From Lachnospiraceae bacterium (GTDB lineage: Bacteria; Bacillota; Clostridia; Lachnospirales; Lachnospiraceae), in contig AP025576.1 in NCBI GenBank assembly GCA_022845955.1, positions 6,510,001 through 6,574,000 on the forward strand: a stretch of DNA of 64,000 bases. Direction: 5' to 3'. Positions 33,731 to 41,658 of the stretch are shown piece by piece (position 1 is the first letter of the stretch; each line of letters opens with the position of its first letter). A program made the position numbers and the translations under genes. The notes beneath the pieces are model-generated. The model worked only from the letters and a program-made list of their open reading frames with translations, did not search any database and was not told the DNA's origin.

Positions 33731-35071
33731 TTATTTCTGCAGATTGGCAAACTTGGTAAATTCAGGCAGCCATACGAGATCTATCGTTCCGATAGGGCCG
33801 TTTCTCTGCTTGGCAATGTTGATTTCCGCGATTCCCTTCTTCTCCGTATCCGGATTATAATAATCGTCACGGTATATGAACATAACCACGTCGGCATCCT
33901 GCTCTATGGCTCCGGATTCACGTAAATCGGAAAGCATGGGCCTGTGATCCGGCCTCTGCTCCACCGCACGGCTCAGCTGGGATAAGGCCAGCACGGGCAC
34001 CTGCAGCTCCCTTGCCAATGCCTTCAGGGAACGGGAAATATCCGATATCTCCTGCTGTCTGGAATCCGTCCCTCTGCCGCTTCCTGACATCAGCTGAAGG
34101 TAGTCGATAATAATCATCTTCAGATCCATTTCCAGCTTGAATTTACGGCATTTGGAACGCATATCCGCAATGCTGATACCGGGAGTATCATCAATGATGA
34201 GCTTGGACTGACCGATCATGCCTGCGCTCTCTATCAGCTTTTCCCACTCCATATCCGAAAGGTTACCGGTACGCAGATGCTGGGAATCCACCTTGGACTC
34301 CATAGCAAACAGACGGTTTACCAGCTGTTCCTTGCTCATTTCCAGACTGAATATAGCGACACAGTCACCGGAATGGAAAGCCACATATTGGGCGATGTTC
34401 AAAACAAATGCCGTCTTACCCATAGACGGCCTCGCCGCAATAAGTACAAGATCCGAAGGCTGCATGCCCGCGGTACGGTAATCCAAATCAATAAAGCCTG
34501 TGGCAATACCGGTTACGCCCCCGCTGTTGTGGGAGGCTTTTTCAATCTTGTCCATGGCATTCATAACCACTTCACGGATAGGCACATAATCCCCGGTACT
34601 TCTCCTCTGGACAAGGTTAAATACCTTCTTTTCCGTCTCCTCCATGATGACTTCCATGCTGTCCTTGCCCGCATAACAGTTGTTGGCGATTTCCTCCATC
34701 AGCCGTATCAGCCGGCGCAGCATGGCCTTTTCCGCCACAATATTGGTATAATATTTAATATTGGCAGAGGTGGGAACCGCCGTAATCAGATCCCGGATAA
34801 ATTCCAGGCTGCTGATCTCCGGAGGCACGTCCTTCTCCTTGAGCCGGTTCTGCAGAGTTACCAAATCCACCGGCTGTCCCTGGTCGTTTAATTCCACCAT
34901 GGAATCAAAAAGCACACCGTAGGACTTATTATAAAAATCTTCTCCGCATATCAATTCGGATGCGACAACAATCGCTTCTCTGTCCATTATCATGGAACCG
35001 ATTACGGATTGCTCCGCTTCCAAACTATGGGGCAATACTCTCTTTAAAATAGCCTCATCCATCGATGCCAT
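33731..35071 (-). CDS. dnaB: Replicative DNA helicase DnaB
   Basis: 446 aa. The N-terminal helical domain starts LPHSLEAEQSVIGSMIMD. The RecA-like domain has Walker A ARPSMGKTAF, Walker B LKMIIIDYLQLMSG, and QQEISDISRSLKALARELQVPVLALSQLSR. The arginine-finger region near EQRPDHRPMLSDLRESGAIEQDADVV is present. No intein. It lies 13 bases downstream of rplI, a common Bacillota arrangement. Confidence 0.99.
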   Translation of the reverse strand: MASMDEAILKRVLPHSLEAEQSVIGSMIMDREAIVVASELICGEDFYNKSYGVLFDSMVELNDQGQPVDLVTLQNRLKEKDVPPEISSLEFIRDLITAVPTSANIKYYTNIVAEKAMLRRLIRLMEEIANNCYAGKDSMEVIMEETEKKVFNLVQRRSTGDYVPIREVVMNAMDKIEKASHNSGGVTGIATGFIDLDYRTAGMQPSDLVLIAARPSMGKTAFVLNIAQYVAFHSGDCVAIFSLEMSKEQLVNRLFAMESKVDSQHLRTGNLSDMEWEKLIESAGMIGQSKLIIDDTPGISIADMRSKCRKFKLEMDLKMIIIDYLQLMSGSGRGTDSRQQEISDISRSLKALARELQVPVLALSQLSRAVEQRPDHRPMLSDLRESGAIEQDADVVMFIYRDDYYNPDTEKKGIAEINIAKQRNGPIGTIDLVWLPEFTKFANLQK

Positions 35072-35084
35072 TGATAATTCCTTC

Positions 35085-35528
35085 TTATTCTTCCACTTTA
35101 ACCTTCAGTGTACCTGTCACCTTCTGATGCAGCCTTACGGGCACGTCATAGGTGCCGAATGCTTTTATCGCATCAGTCAGCTGAATTTTCTTCTTGTCAA
35201 TATCCACGTCGCATTGTTCCTTGAATGCGGTGGCAATTTCCTTGGAGGACACGGAACCGAACACTCTTCCGCCCTCGCCGGCCTTCATCTTAATCACCAC
35301 GGTTTTGCTTTCCAGTTCTTTGGCAAAAGCCTGTGCGGCTTCCAGTATCTCCTTTGCCTTCTTCTCTTCATTGGCATTCTGCAGCTTCAGATCGTTCAGG
35401 TTCTTGGTATTAGCCTCCAGACCCAGCTTTTTGGGCAGAATGAAATTCCTGGCATAGCCGTCATTTACATTTACAATTTCCCCTTTTTTACCCAGGGCTT
35501 TTACATCTTCCAATAATATCACTTTCAT
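35085..35528 (-). CDS. rplI: 50S ribosomal protein bL9
   Basis: 147 aa. The N-terminal rRNA-binding domain reads MKVILLEDVKALGKKGEIVNVNDGYARNFILPK; the central helix (about 50-75) and the C-terminal domain with GGRVFGSVSSKEIATAF are complete. Its first base overlaps the last base of gdpP, so the two are translationally coupled. Confidence 0.99.
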   Translation of the reverse strand: MKVILLEDVKALGKKGEIVNVNDGYARNFILPKKLGLEANTKNLNDLKLQNANEEKKAKEILEAAQAFAKELESKTVVIKMKAGEGGRVFGSVSSKEIATAFKEQCDVDIDKKKIQLTDAIKAFGTYDVPVRLHQKVTGTLKVKVEE

Positions 35529-37579
35529 TATTTCAGTTCACCTTCCTCTATCATTTTATCCAATGTACCTTTTATCGTACCAATAACGGCTCCCGGTTCC
35601 GAATTGTCCACCTGGCAGCCGGCTACATTCATATGGCCGCCGCCTCCCATCCTTTCCATGATTACCTGCACATTGACCTCATCAATCGATCGGGCGCTGA
35701 TATAAATCCGGCCCTGGTATTCCGTCAGCACAAAGCTTGCCTTGATCCCCCTGATATTAAGAAGTTCATTGGCTGCCTGCGCCCCTACAATAGTAGGGCT
35801 TTGGATTCCCTCGCTGCGGCACAGGGAAATGGCATAATCATTACGGTAGATTTCCGCCTGTCCCACCGCATCCGCCTTGGCCTTATATTCAGCCGCGTTT
35901 TCCCGGAACAGCTTCCTCACCCTCGTCACGTCCGCCCCATTCCTTCTCAGGAAAGCCGCCGCTTCAAAGGTACGGACCCCTGTCTTGGTCATAAAATTAT
36001 TGGTATCTATCATGATGCCGGAATACATGCAGTCAGCTTCTTCGCCTTTGATGCGTACGCCGTCATTGATATACTGTAATATTTCCGAAACCATTTCACA
36101 GGTGGAGGAAGCGTAGGCTTCCACATAAGAAAGCGTGGCATTTTCAATGGTTTCCGTTCCCTGTCTGTGATGATCCAGCACCACAATGGATTTACACACC
36201 TTTAGCAGCTCCGGACATTCGGTAATGCTTGGCTTGTTCACATCCACCACCACCAGAACGGTATTGTTCCCGGCTGTTTCCAGCGCCTGCTGGCTCTTCA
36301 GGAACATATCCGGTTCGTACTCCTGGCTGTTGTGGAACATTTCTATCAAAGGCTGCACAGAGGTGGTGATTTCGTTTATGACAATCTGGGCTTTGCGGTC
36401 CAGCGTCCTGGCTATCCGGTAAATACCAATTGCCGCGCCGAAGCTGTCCACATCCCCGATTTGATGCCCCATGATCAGGACCCGATCCTTGCTGGTGATG
36501 ATTTCCCTGAGGGCATGGGCCTTTACACGGGCCTTTACGCGGGTATTTTTCTCCACCTGCTGGCTCTTTCCGCCGTAATAGCTGATCTGCTCGGGTGTCT
36601 TTACCACCCCCTGGTCGCCTCCCCGTCCCAGCGCCAGGTCAATGGCTGTCCTGGCAAATTCGTAATTCTGGGAATAGCTCAGTCCGTCCAGCCCCACGCC
36701 GATACTGATGGTGACCGCCATCTCATTTCCGATGTTTACGGTTTTCACATCCTCCAGCAGTTCAAAACGCTTTTCACTCATCTGGGACACCGCTTTCTTG
36801 CGCAGCACCGCCAGATACTTGTCCTTTTCTATCTTCTTGCAGATTCCGTCAAAACCGGAAATGTACTTATTTACTTTTCTGTCAATGAGGGCCATCAGAA
36901 GGGAGCGCCTTACCTCTTCCACGCTTTCCAGCGCTTCCTCATAATTATCCAGATAAATCATGCCTACAGCCAAAGACTGGTCATCATTTTCCCGAAGGGC
37001 GATTTTCAATGCCGTCTCATCAAAAAGATACATGGCATACAGGCATCCCTTATAGTCCTCTTCCCCGATTATATCGCTGTCATCCGCCATTTCCCGCAGG
37101 GATATCCTGGTGAATTTGGCAATGTATTCGCTTTCCTCATAGGAAATTTCAAATTCTGCAATGCCTTCCTCTTCCGAAGGCAGCCTGTCCTTAGTCACTG
37201 AAGAGAAAAAGGAAGTAACGGATCTGCGCTGGGCTTTCTCATTATGTATCGCCCTGCCGAATGCATTATTATTCCATACTATCTTTCCGTCTTCGTCCAA
37301 TAAAGCGTAAGGGATTGAAAGCTCCCGAAGCAGCTCCTTCTGTATCTGCCCGTACTGCGTGGCAAAACTGACCAGCTCATTAATGATAATGGGCCTGTTA
37401 TACAGCATCAGATACAGAATCATTGCAAAGTAGAACACAAGAAAACAGGTGATGAGAAACCCTGCCCGCTTATCCAGAAAATAAATTCCAATATCCACTA
37501 ATAAAAGCAAAAGGCCAAGATACATGGAAATCTGCATATATATCTTCAGCCTTCCCTTTAGTCTGACTCTTTTCTTCAT
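35528..37579 (-). CDS. gdpP: Cyclic-di-AMP phosphodiesterase GdpP
   Basis: 683 aa from the ATG at 37579 (GAGG 5-8 bases upstream; 11 codons shorter than the longest frame). Two N-terminal membrane helices are followed by a PAS-like domain, a degenerate GGDEF domain and a DHH/DHHA1 module. The module has GHQIGDVDSFGAAIG, VVVDVNKP, VLDHHRQG, the metal site DTNNFMTKTG and C-terminal GGGGHMNVAG. It degrades c-di-AMP and so affects wall and osmotic homeostasis. The gdpP-rplI-dnaB order is conserved in Bacillota. Confidence 0.96.
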   Translation of the reverse strand: MKKRVRLKGRLKIYMQISMYLGLLLLLVDIGIYFLDKRAGFLITCFLVFYFAMILYLMLYNRPIIINELVSFATQYGQIQKELLRELSIPYALLDEDGKIVWNNNAFGRAIHNEKAQRRSVTSFFSSVTKDRLPSEEEGIAEFEISYEESEYIAKFTRISLREMADDSDIIGEEDYKGCLYAMYLFDETALKIALRENDDQSLAVGMIYLDNYEEALESVEEVRRSLLMALIDRKVNKYISGFDGICKKIEKDKYLAVLRKKAVSQMSEKRFELLEDVKTVNIGNEMAVTISIGVGLDGLSYSQNYEFARTAIDLALGRGGDQGVVKTPEQISYYGGKSQQVEKNTRVKARVKAHALREIITSKDRVLIMGHQIGDVDSFGAAIGIYRIARTLDRKAQIVINEITTSVQPLIEMFHNSQEYEPDMFLKSQQALETAGNNTVLVVVDVNKPSITECPELLKVCKSIVVLDHHRQGTETIENATLSYVEAYASSTCEMVSEILQYINDGVRIKGEEADCMYSGIMIDTNNFMTKTGVRTFEAAAFLRRNGADVTRVRKLFRENAAEYKAKADAVGQAEIYRNDYAISLCRSEGIQSPTIVGAQAANELLNIRGIKASFVLTEYQGRIYISARSIDEVNVQVIMERMGGGGHMNVAGCQVDNSEPGAVIGTIKGTLDKMIEEGELK

Positions 37580-37731
37580 ACCTATCCTCATCCGTAGTAC
37601 GAGCCGGCCCAAGTCTGCACCGCCCGGACCTCCATCGCCTGAACACTATATGCCTGTACCGGTTCCATACCTTCACAGTTACATATGCTTATCATATCCC
37701 GGACCACGGCCCGGAAATACATATCTTTGAT
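37580..37731 (-). promoter_or_regulatory. gdpP leader with short open frame
   Basis: About 150 transcribed bases precede gdpP. They contain CCGGGCC/GGTCCGG-type pairing and an in-leader frame of 44 codons (MYFRAVVRDM...WAGSYYG) whose TGA at 37588 lies just before the gdpP start. No good ribosome-binding site precedes it, so translation is doubtful. Confidence 0.35.
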
Positions 37732-37760
37732 ATTATACCATTTTTCAGTAAGGATTGCCA
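37732..37760 (-). promoter_or_regulatory. Predicted gdpP operon promoter
   Basis: Minus strand: TGGCAA (37755-37760), 17-base spacer, perfect TATAAT (37732-37737). Confidence 0.7.
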
Positions 37761-37815
37761 CACTTTTCATCGGGTTGAAGAGCGACGGTAAATCTGTGTT
37801 TTTTCCGTTTCCTGA

Positions 37816-37860
37816 CAAAAAAAGACCGGCCGTCCATCAGGACAGCCAGTCCGGCTTTTA
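37816..37860 (-). terminator. Terminator after rpsR
   Basis: AAAAGCCGGACTGGCTGTCC pairs with GGACGGCCGGTC across a TGAT loop, followed by seven T on the minus strand. Confidence 0.9.
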
Positions 37861-37917
37861 CATATTCTGCCACATAAGGCATCAGGGCAGTGGTGCAAAG
37901 GCACCTTGCCGCACTAC

Positions 37918-38181
37918 TTAGTCCGCTACGTAAGGCATCAAGGCAAGATGCCTTGCGCGCTTGATAGCAACGGTAAGTGCTCTCTGATGCTTTGCACAGT
38001 TTCCGGTGATTCTTCTGGGGAGGATTTTCCCTCTTTCGGAAACATATCTTTTTAATTTATTTACATCCTTGTAATCGATCGTATTATCTTTTCCGCAGAA
38101 TACGCAGACTTTCTTTCTTCTGCGCATACCGCCTCTTCTCTTCATCGGAGAATCAGATCTCTCTGCTCTATTAAAAGCCAT
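37918..38181 (-). CDS. rpsR: 30S ribosomal protein bS18
   Basis: 87 aa. KKVCVFCGKDNTIDYKDVNKLKRYVSERGKILPRRITGNCAKHQRALTVAIKRARHLALMPY is the full bS18 core. The VCVFC and NCAKH cysteines suggest the zinc-binding form. It is the last gene of rpsF-ssb-rpsR. Confidence 0.99.
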   Translation of the reverse strand: MAFNRAERSDSPMKRRGGMRRRKKVCVFCGKDNTIDYKDVNKLKRYVSERGKILPRRITGNCAKHQRALTVAIKRARHLALMPYVAD

Positions 38182-38208
38182 AGTATTGCCTCCTATCTGA
38201 AAATCACA

Positions 38209-38652
38209 TTAATTAAACGGCAGTTCCTCGTCAATTCCGTCGGGAATATTCATGAAACCATCGCCGGGTGCGCTGGGTTCAGGCCTGGATACCGGTGCGG
38301 AATAACCCCCGTCGTTACTGGCCGCAGCGTTCTTGCTTTCAGCAAACTCCTGGTCTTCCACAACAACATCCGTGGTGTAAACCTTCACACCATCCTTGTT
38401 CGTGTAGCTGCCAGTCTGAATACGTCCTGTTACAACGACCTTTGTCCCTTTGCGCAGATATTTCTCTGCAAATTCAGCGCTTCTTCCGAATGCCACGCAT
38501 CCGATAAAATCAGCTGAGTTCTCGTCATTATTGCGGTTGAACCTTCTGTCCACCGCCAGGGTATATCTGGCAATTGCCGTTGCGCTCTCTCCCTGGGAAT
38601 ATCTCACTTCAGGATCCCTTGTCAAACGTCCCATAAGAATTACTTTATTCAT
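38209..38652 (-). CDS. ssb: Single-stranded DNA-binding protein
   Basis: 147 aa. The OB-fold (1-105) starts MNKVILMGRLTRDPEVRYSQG and has VAFGRSAEFAEKYLRKGTKVVVTGRIQTGSY. A flexible linker (about 110-138) leads to the acidic tip DGIDEELPFN, which recruits partner proteins. It lies between rpsF and rpsR as in most Bacillota. Confidence 0.99.
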   Translation of the reverse strand: MNKVILMGRLTRDPEVRYSQGESATAIARYTLAVDRRFNRNNDENSADFIGCVAFGRSAEFAEKYLRKGTKVVVTGRIQTGSYTNKDGVKVYTTDVVVEDQEFAESKNAAASNDGGYSAPVSRPEPSAPGDGFMNIPDGIDEELPFN

Positions 38653-38706
38653 ATTACCTCCTGTACTGCGAATGCATCCTCAGTACACATTCAGGAAAGC
38701 GCCTGA

Positions 38707-38997
38707 TTATGCTTCTTCGCGCTTCACAACTAAATATCTCATAACGTTGTCCATAATGCGAATACGGCTTTCGATTTCCGCAGGTGCGGAAGTCGGTGCG
38801 TCGAACTGAACGATGTAATAGAAGCCTTCTTTCATTTTCTGGATTTCGTAAGCCAGTCTTCTCTTACCCCACTCATCAACGTTTGTAATTGTGCCGCCGA
38901 ATCTTTCGATCAGAGCCTTGCATTTGTCAACAACTGCCGCTCTTTCGTCGTCTTCGATTTTCGCATTCACAACAAATGTTAATTCATATTTGCTCAT
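38707..38997 (-). CDS. rpsF: 30S ribosomal protein bS6
   Basis: 96 aa with the ferredoxin-like bS6 fold: MSKYELTFVVNAKIEDDERAAV, WGKRRLAYEIQKMKEGFYYIVQF, IRIMDNVMRYLVVKREEA. AAAGGAGG lies 8 bases before the ATG. First gene of the rpsF-ssb-rpsR operon. Confidence 0.99.
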   Translation of the reverse strand: MSKYELTFVVNAKIEDDERAAVVDKCKALIERFGGTITNVDEWGKRRLAYEIQKMKEGFYYIVQFDAPTSAPAEIESRIRIMDNVMRYLVVKREEA

Positions 38998-39022
38998 GCT
39001 AGTTACCTCCTTTTGGTCTCTG

Positions 39023-39039
39023 GCCCCCTTTTCGGGAGC
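39023..39039 (-). promoter_or_regulatory. Candidate S6:S18 autoregulatory hairpin in the rpsF leader
   Basis: GCTCCC pairs with GGGGGC around GAAAA, giving a small leader hairpin with a CCG trinucleotide just before the loop. Known S6:S18 leader elements show a hairpin with a key CCG. It is transcribed between the promoter and the rpsF binding site. Confidence 0.5.
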
Positions 39040-39048
39040 AAGGAAATT

Positions 39049-39078
39049 TATATATCACGGAGTAAAATAATACCACAA
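39049..39078 (-). promoter_or_regulatory. Candidate rpsF operon promoter
   Basis: Minus strand: TTGTGG (39073-39078), 18-base spacer, TATATA (39049-39054). Confidence 0.55.
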
Positions 39079-39091
39079 AAATCCTGTAGTT

Positions 39092-39274
39092 TCAAGCCTT
39101 TTCTCGGATTTCCCTGACGTTTTTTTCCACAAGCTTCCTTGGGACCATAATCTGGTGGCCGCAGCCCATGCATTTCAGCCGGAAATCCGCCCCGATGCGC
39201 AGGACCTCCCATTCCCTGCTGCCGCAGGGATGCTGCTTTTTCAACTTTACGATATTTCCAACCTGGATATCCAT
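39092..39274 (-). CDS. DUF951 protein
   Basis: 60 aa. MDIQVGNIVKLKKQHPCGSREWEVLRIGADFRLKCMGCGHQIMVPRKLVEKNVREI is the whole DUF951 domain, with HPCG and CMGCGH as probable zinc ligands. Function is unknown; an RNA-binding or ribosome-linked role is often supposed. The ATG at 39274 has AGGAG 8 bases upstream and is preferred to a GTG three codons earlier. It lies 18 bases downstream of the sirtuin gene. Confidence 0.88.
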   Translation of the reverse strand: MDIQVGNIVKLKKQHPCGSREWEVLRIGADFRLKCMGCGHQIMVPRKLVEKNVREIREKA

Positions 39275-39292
39275 TTCCGTCACTCCTGTTCA

Positions 39293-40009
39293 TTACAGCC
39301 TTGCTAAAATTTCCCCGATACTGCCCTGGACCACAAGATCCGCCTCTTTATCCCTTGGGGTAGGCGTTTTGTTGATCAGCACAAGCTTGTTTCCACGGTA
39401 ATAGTCGATCAGGCCTGCCGCAGGATATACTGCGAGGGAAGTCCCGCCGATAAGCAGCACGTCCGCCCGGCTGATATATTCCACAGCCCGGGTGAGGATC
39501 CCATTGTCCAGCCCCTCTTCATACAGCACCACATCCGGCTTGATACAGCCTCCGCAGCTGCATTTGGGCACACCGTGGGAATGCAGGATATACGAAACAT
39601 CATAAAACCTGCGGCAGCTTTCACAATAATTACGCAATACGCTTCCATGAAGCTCCAGCACGTTTTTGCTTCCGGCCTGCTGATGCAGGCCGTCAATATT
39701 CTGGGTCACCACCGCTTTAAGCTTCCCTTCCTGCTCCCACTGCGCCAGCTTCCTGTGGGCAGCGTTGGGCAATGCATCCGGACAGAGCATCTTGTCCCGG
39801 TAGAACCGGAAAAATTCCTCCGGGTTTCTCCGGTAAAACGTATGGCTCAGAATGGTTTCCGGCGGATATTCGTATTTCTGGTTATATAACCCATCCACAC
39901 TCCGGAAATCGGGAATCCCGCTTTCCGTGGACACGCCCGCCCCTCCGAAAAATATAATATTATCCGTCTTTTCTATTATTTCTTTCAGTTTTTCCCAATT
40001 TTCTTCCAT
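39293..40009 (-). CDS. cobB: Sir2-family NAD-dependent protein deacylase
   Basis: 238 aa. The NAD-binding motif is FFGGAGVSTESGIPDFRS (about 20-37) and the catalytic His lies after TQNIDGLHQQAG in LELHGS. Zinc Cys pairs are NYCESC and KCSCGGC. IGGTSLAVYPAAGLI and VLINKTPTP close the Rossmann fold. It removes acetyl or acyl groups from lysines using NAD. Confidence 0.96.
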   Translation of the reverse strand: MEENWEKLKEIIEKTDNIIFFGGAGVSTESGIPDFRSVDGLYNQKYEYPPETILSHTFYRRNPEEFFRFYRDKMLCPDALPNAAHRKLAQWEQEGKLKAVVTQNIDGLHQQAGSKNVLELHGSVLRNYCESCRRFYDVSYILHSHGVPKCSCGGCIKPDVVLYEEGLDNGILTRAVEYISRADVLLIGGTSLAVYPAAGLIDYYRGNKLVLINKTPTPRDKEADLVVQGSIGEILARL

Positions 40010-40043
40010 CTTTGCCTTCTCTCCTCTTCTCCGGCTGACGCAG

Positions 40044-40083
40044 CAGGACGGCAGCGCCGTCCTGTGTCACGGTGCTGCCGTCC
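40044..40083. repeat. Mutually exclusive nested hairpins upstream of the sirtuin gene
   Basis: CAGGACGGC (40044-40052) pairs perfectly with GCCGTCCTG (40056-40064). The same GGACGGCAG arm (40046-40054) can instead pair with CTGCCGTCC (40075-40083). The arrangement could be a switch in the sirtuin leader or a repeat element; GGCTGACGCAG just upstream also occurs in the 109-bp repeat. Confidence 0.6.
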
Positions 40084-40181
40084 GGTGATTTTGGGTAACA
40101 GTCCAAACAGCTCTGCGTATTTACTGGCAGGACCGTGAACAAACGCAACGGCCGCTGGCATCCTGCCTGCCTTGAAACGGT

Positions 40182-40643
40182 TTAATTGGCCGGATGCGGT
40201 AACGGTTCAGACCGGTCGGAGCAGCCGCGTTTTTCCGCAAATTCCACGTACTTCATATCCTCCTGGGTAATGTGTACCTTCCACCACTCCTGCAGGTACT
40301 CAAAAACCTCTCCCAGCATTTCATCCTGCGTATCCAGGGACAGCCTGGGCACCCGGTCGATAAATTCCTGTAATTTTCTGCTGAACGCCTCATGACGTTT
40401 TATATGTTCTTCCAGCTGGTCAAATCCTATTTCACGCATATACTCTTCCTCATATGCAAAATGCGCCGCCGTATGAAAGCTCAGGCCCTCCAGGATTTTG
40501 TTGATGTCGGCACACTTAAACAGCATATTCTCATCGGTAAAAAGCTGATAGGCTCTCTGCGTGTGATCCAGCATCCTCGCATGCTGCTGATCGATAGTTT
40601 CGTTTCCGGTACGGTATTCTTCACTGACTTCGTATTGCTTCAT
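40182..40643 (-). CDS. Bacteriohemerythrin
   Basis: 153 aa from the ATG at 40643. The diiron ligand set is visible: His21; His57 and/or His61 with Glu65 in HFAYEEEYM; His80 and His84; His124 and Asp129 in HITQED. It binds O2 reversibly and may store, sense or scavenge oxygen in this anaerobe. No strong ribosome-binding site was found, so the start is less certain. Its last codons contain GTAACGGTTCAG (plus strand 40199-40210), so a dispersed repeat may have extended the C-terminus. Confidence 0.92.
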   Translation of the reverse strand: MKQYEVSEEYRTGNETIDQQHARMLDHTQRAYQLFTDENMLFKCADINKILEGLSFHTAAHFAYEEEYMREIGFDQLEEHIKRHEAFSRKLQEFIDRVPRLSLDTQDEMLGEVFEYLQEWWKVHITQEDMKYVEFAEKRGCSDRSEPLPHPAN

Positions 40644-40749
40644 TCCTATGGTAACCCCACTTCCTTTTCTCAATATTTGTTGTGTTTCCTGCCGTATTGC
40701 AGCACTTCTTTCCCCCCAAAAAGTCCTGCCGCATTTACTATCCGACAAT

Positions 40750-40778
40750 AGTATAACACAACTTTTTTTGTTTGAATA
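40750..40778 (-). promoter_or_regulatory. Candidate bacteriohemerythrin promoter
   Basis: Minus strand: TATTCA (40773-40778), 17-base spacer, TATACT (40750-40755). Confidence 0.5.
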
Positions 40779-40917
40779 CCGTAATATTGCAAACGAAAAA
40801 AGTTAATTTTTTGTCAAAGTCAGACGGCTGCGGGAATAAAAAAAGGATGCAATTTTGCACCCACGGCATATAATAAATACATACGCGCCCAAATCCTCCA
40901 CCAGAAAGGTTTCAGAC

Positions 40918-41571
40918 ATGAAAAAAATAGCGGTCGCCGGCCTTCCCGGCAATACGGACAATTACCATAACGCCCTCACACAGCTGGGGGCCTCCTGCAC
41001 CACCCTTACCGACGTAACCCAGTCCGGTTCCTTTGACGCCCTGCTTCTTCCAGGCGGCGGGGATATTGATCCTGTCCTGTTCGGGGAGACGGATCACGGC
41101 TCCCGTGTAATCGACCCTGTGCTGGACAGACAGCAGCTTGCCATGCTGGACGCCTTTGTACGATCCGGCCGCCCGGTTCTGGGTATCTGCAAGGGAATGC
41201 AGGTTATCAATATCTTTTTCGGCGGCGGCATCATCCAGGATCTCCCCACCAACACCCTGCACCAATATACCGGCAAGGATCAGGTCCATCCCAGCCACGC
41301 CCTGCCCGGCACCTTTCTGAGCAGGCTCTACGGAAGAAATTTTTCCGTAAACAGCGCCCATCACCAGGGAATCGGCTCTCCCGGAAAAGGGCTTTCCGTC
41401 ATCCAGTATGCTCCCGACAACGTAACGGAAGCTATTGTCCACGGATTCCTGCCTATCCTGGGCGTCCAATGGCATCCCGAACGCATGTGTTTTTCCCACC
41501 GGCGGGACGACACCCCGGACGGCAGCCTTCTGCTTGCCTATTTTCTGTCGCTGATTCCGGAAAAGGAATAA
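40918..41571 (+). CDS. Gamma-glutamyl-gamma-aminobutyrate hydrolase family (class I GATase-like)
   Basis: 217 aa, peptidase C26 family. ALLLPGGGDIDPVLFGE, nucleophile Cys in VLGICKGMQVIN, INSAHHQ-like NSAHHQGIG and the His/Glu pair in VQWHPER form the catalytic triad. It probably hydrolyses a gamma-glutamyl amide; the substrate is not evident. The ATG at 40918 has AAAGG 8 bases upstream. It is a single gene. Confidence 0.88.
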   Translation: MKKIAVAGLPGNTDNYHNALTQLGASCTTLTDVTQSGSFDALLLPGGGDIDPVLFGETDHGSRVIDPVLDRQQLAMLDAFVRSGRPVLGICKGMQVINIFFGGGIIQDLPTNTLHQYTGKDQVHPSHALPGTFLSRLYGRNFSVNSAHHQGIGSPGKGLSVIQYAPDNVTEAIVHGFLPILGVQWHPERMCFSHRRDDTPDGSLLLAYFLSLIPEKE

Positions 41572-41658
41572 ACACAGGTAACTATTCAGGCAGGCCGTCG
41601 CACCTGCTGCGCCGGCCGTAAGAAAGTAATTCAGGAGTGCCGGTTTCTTACCCGTTTC

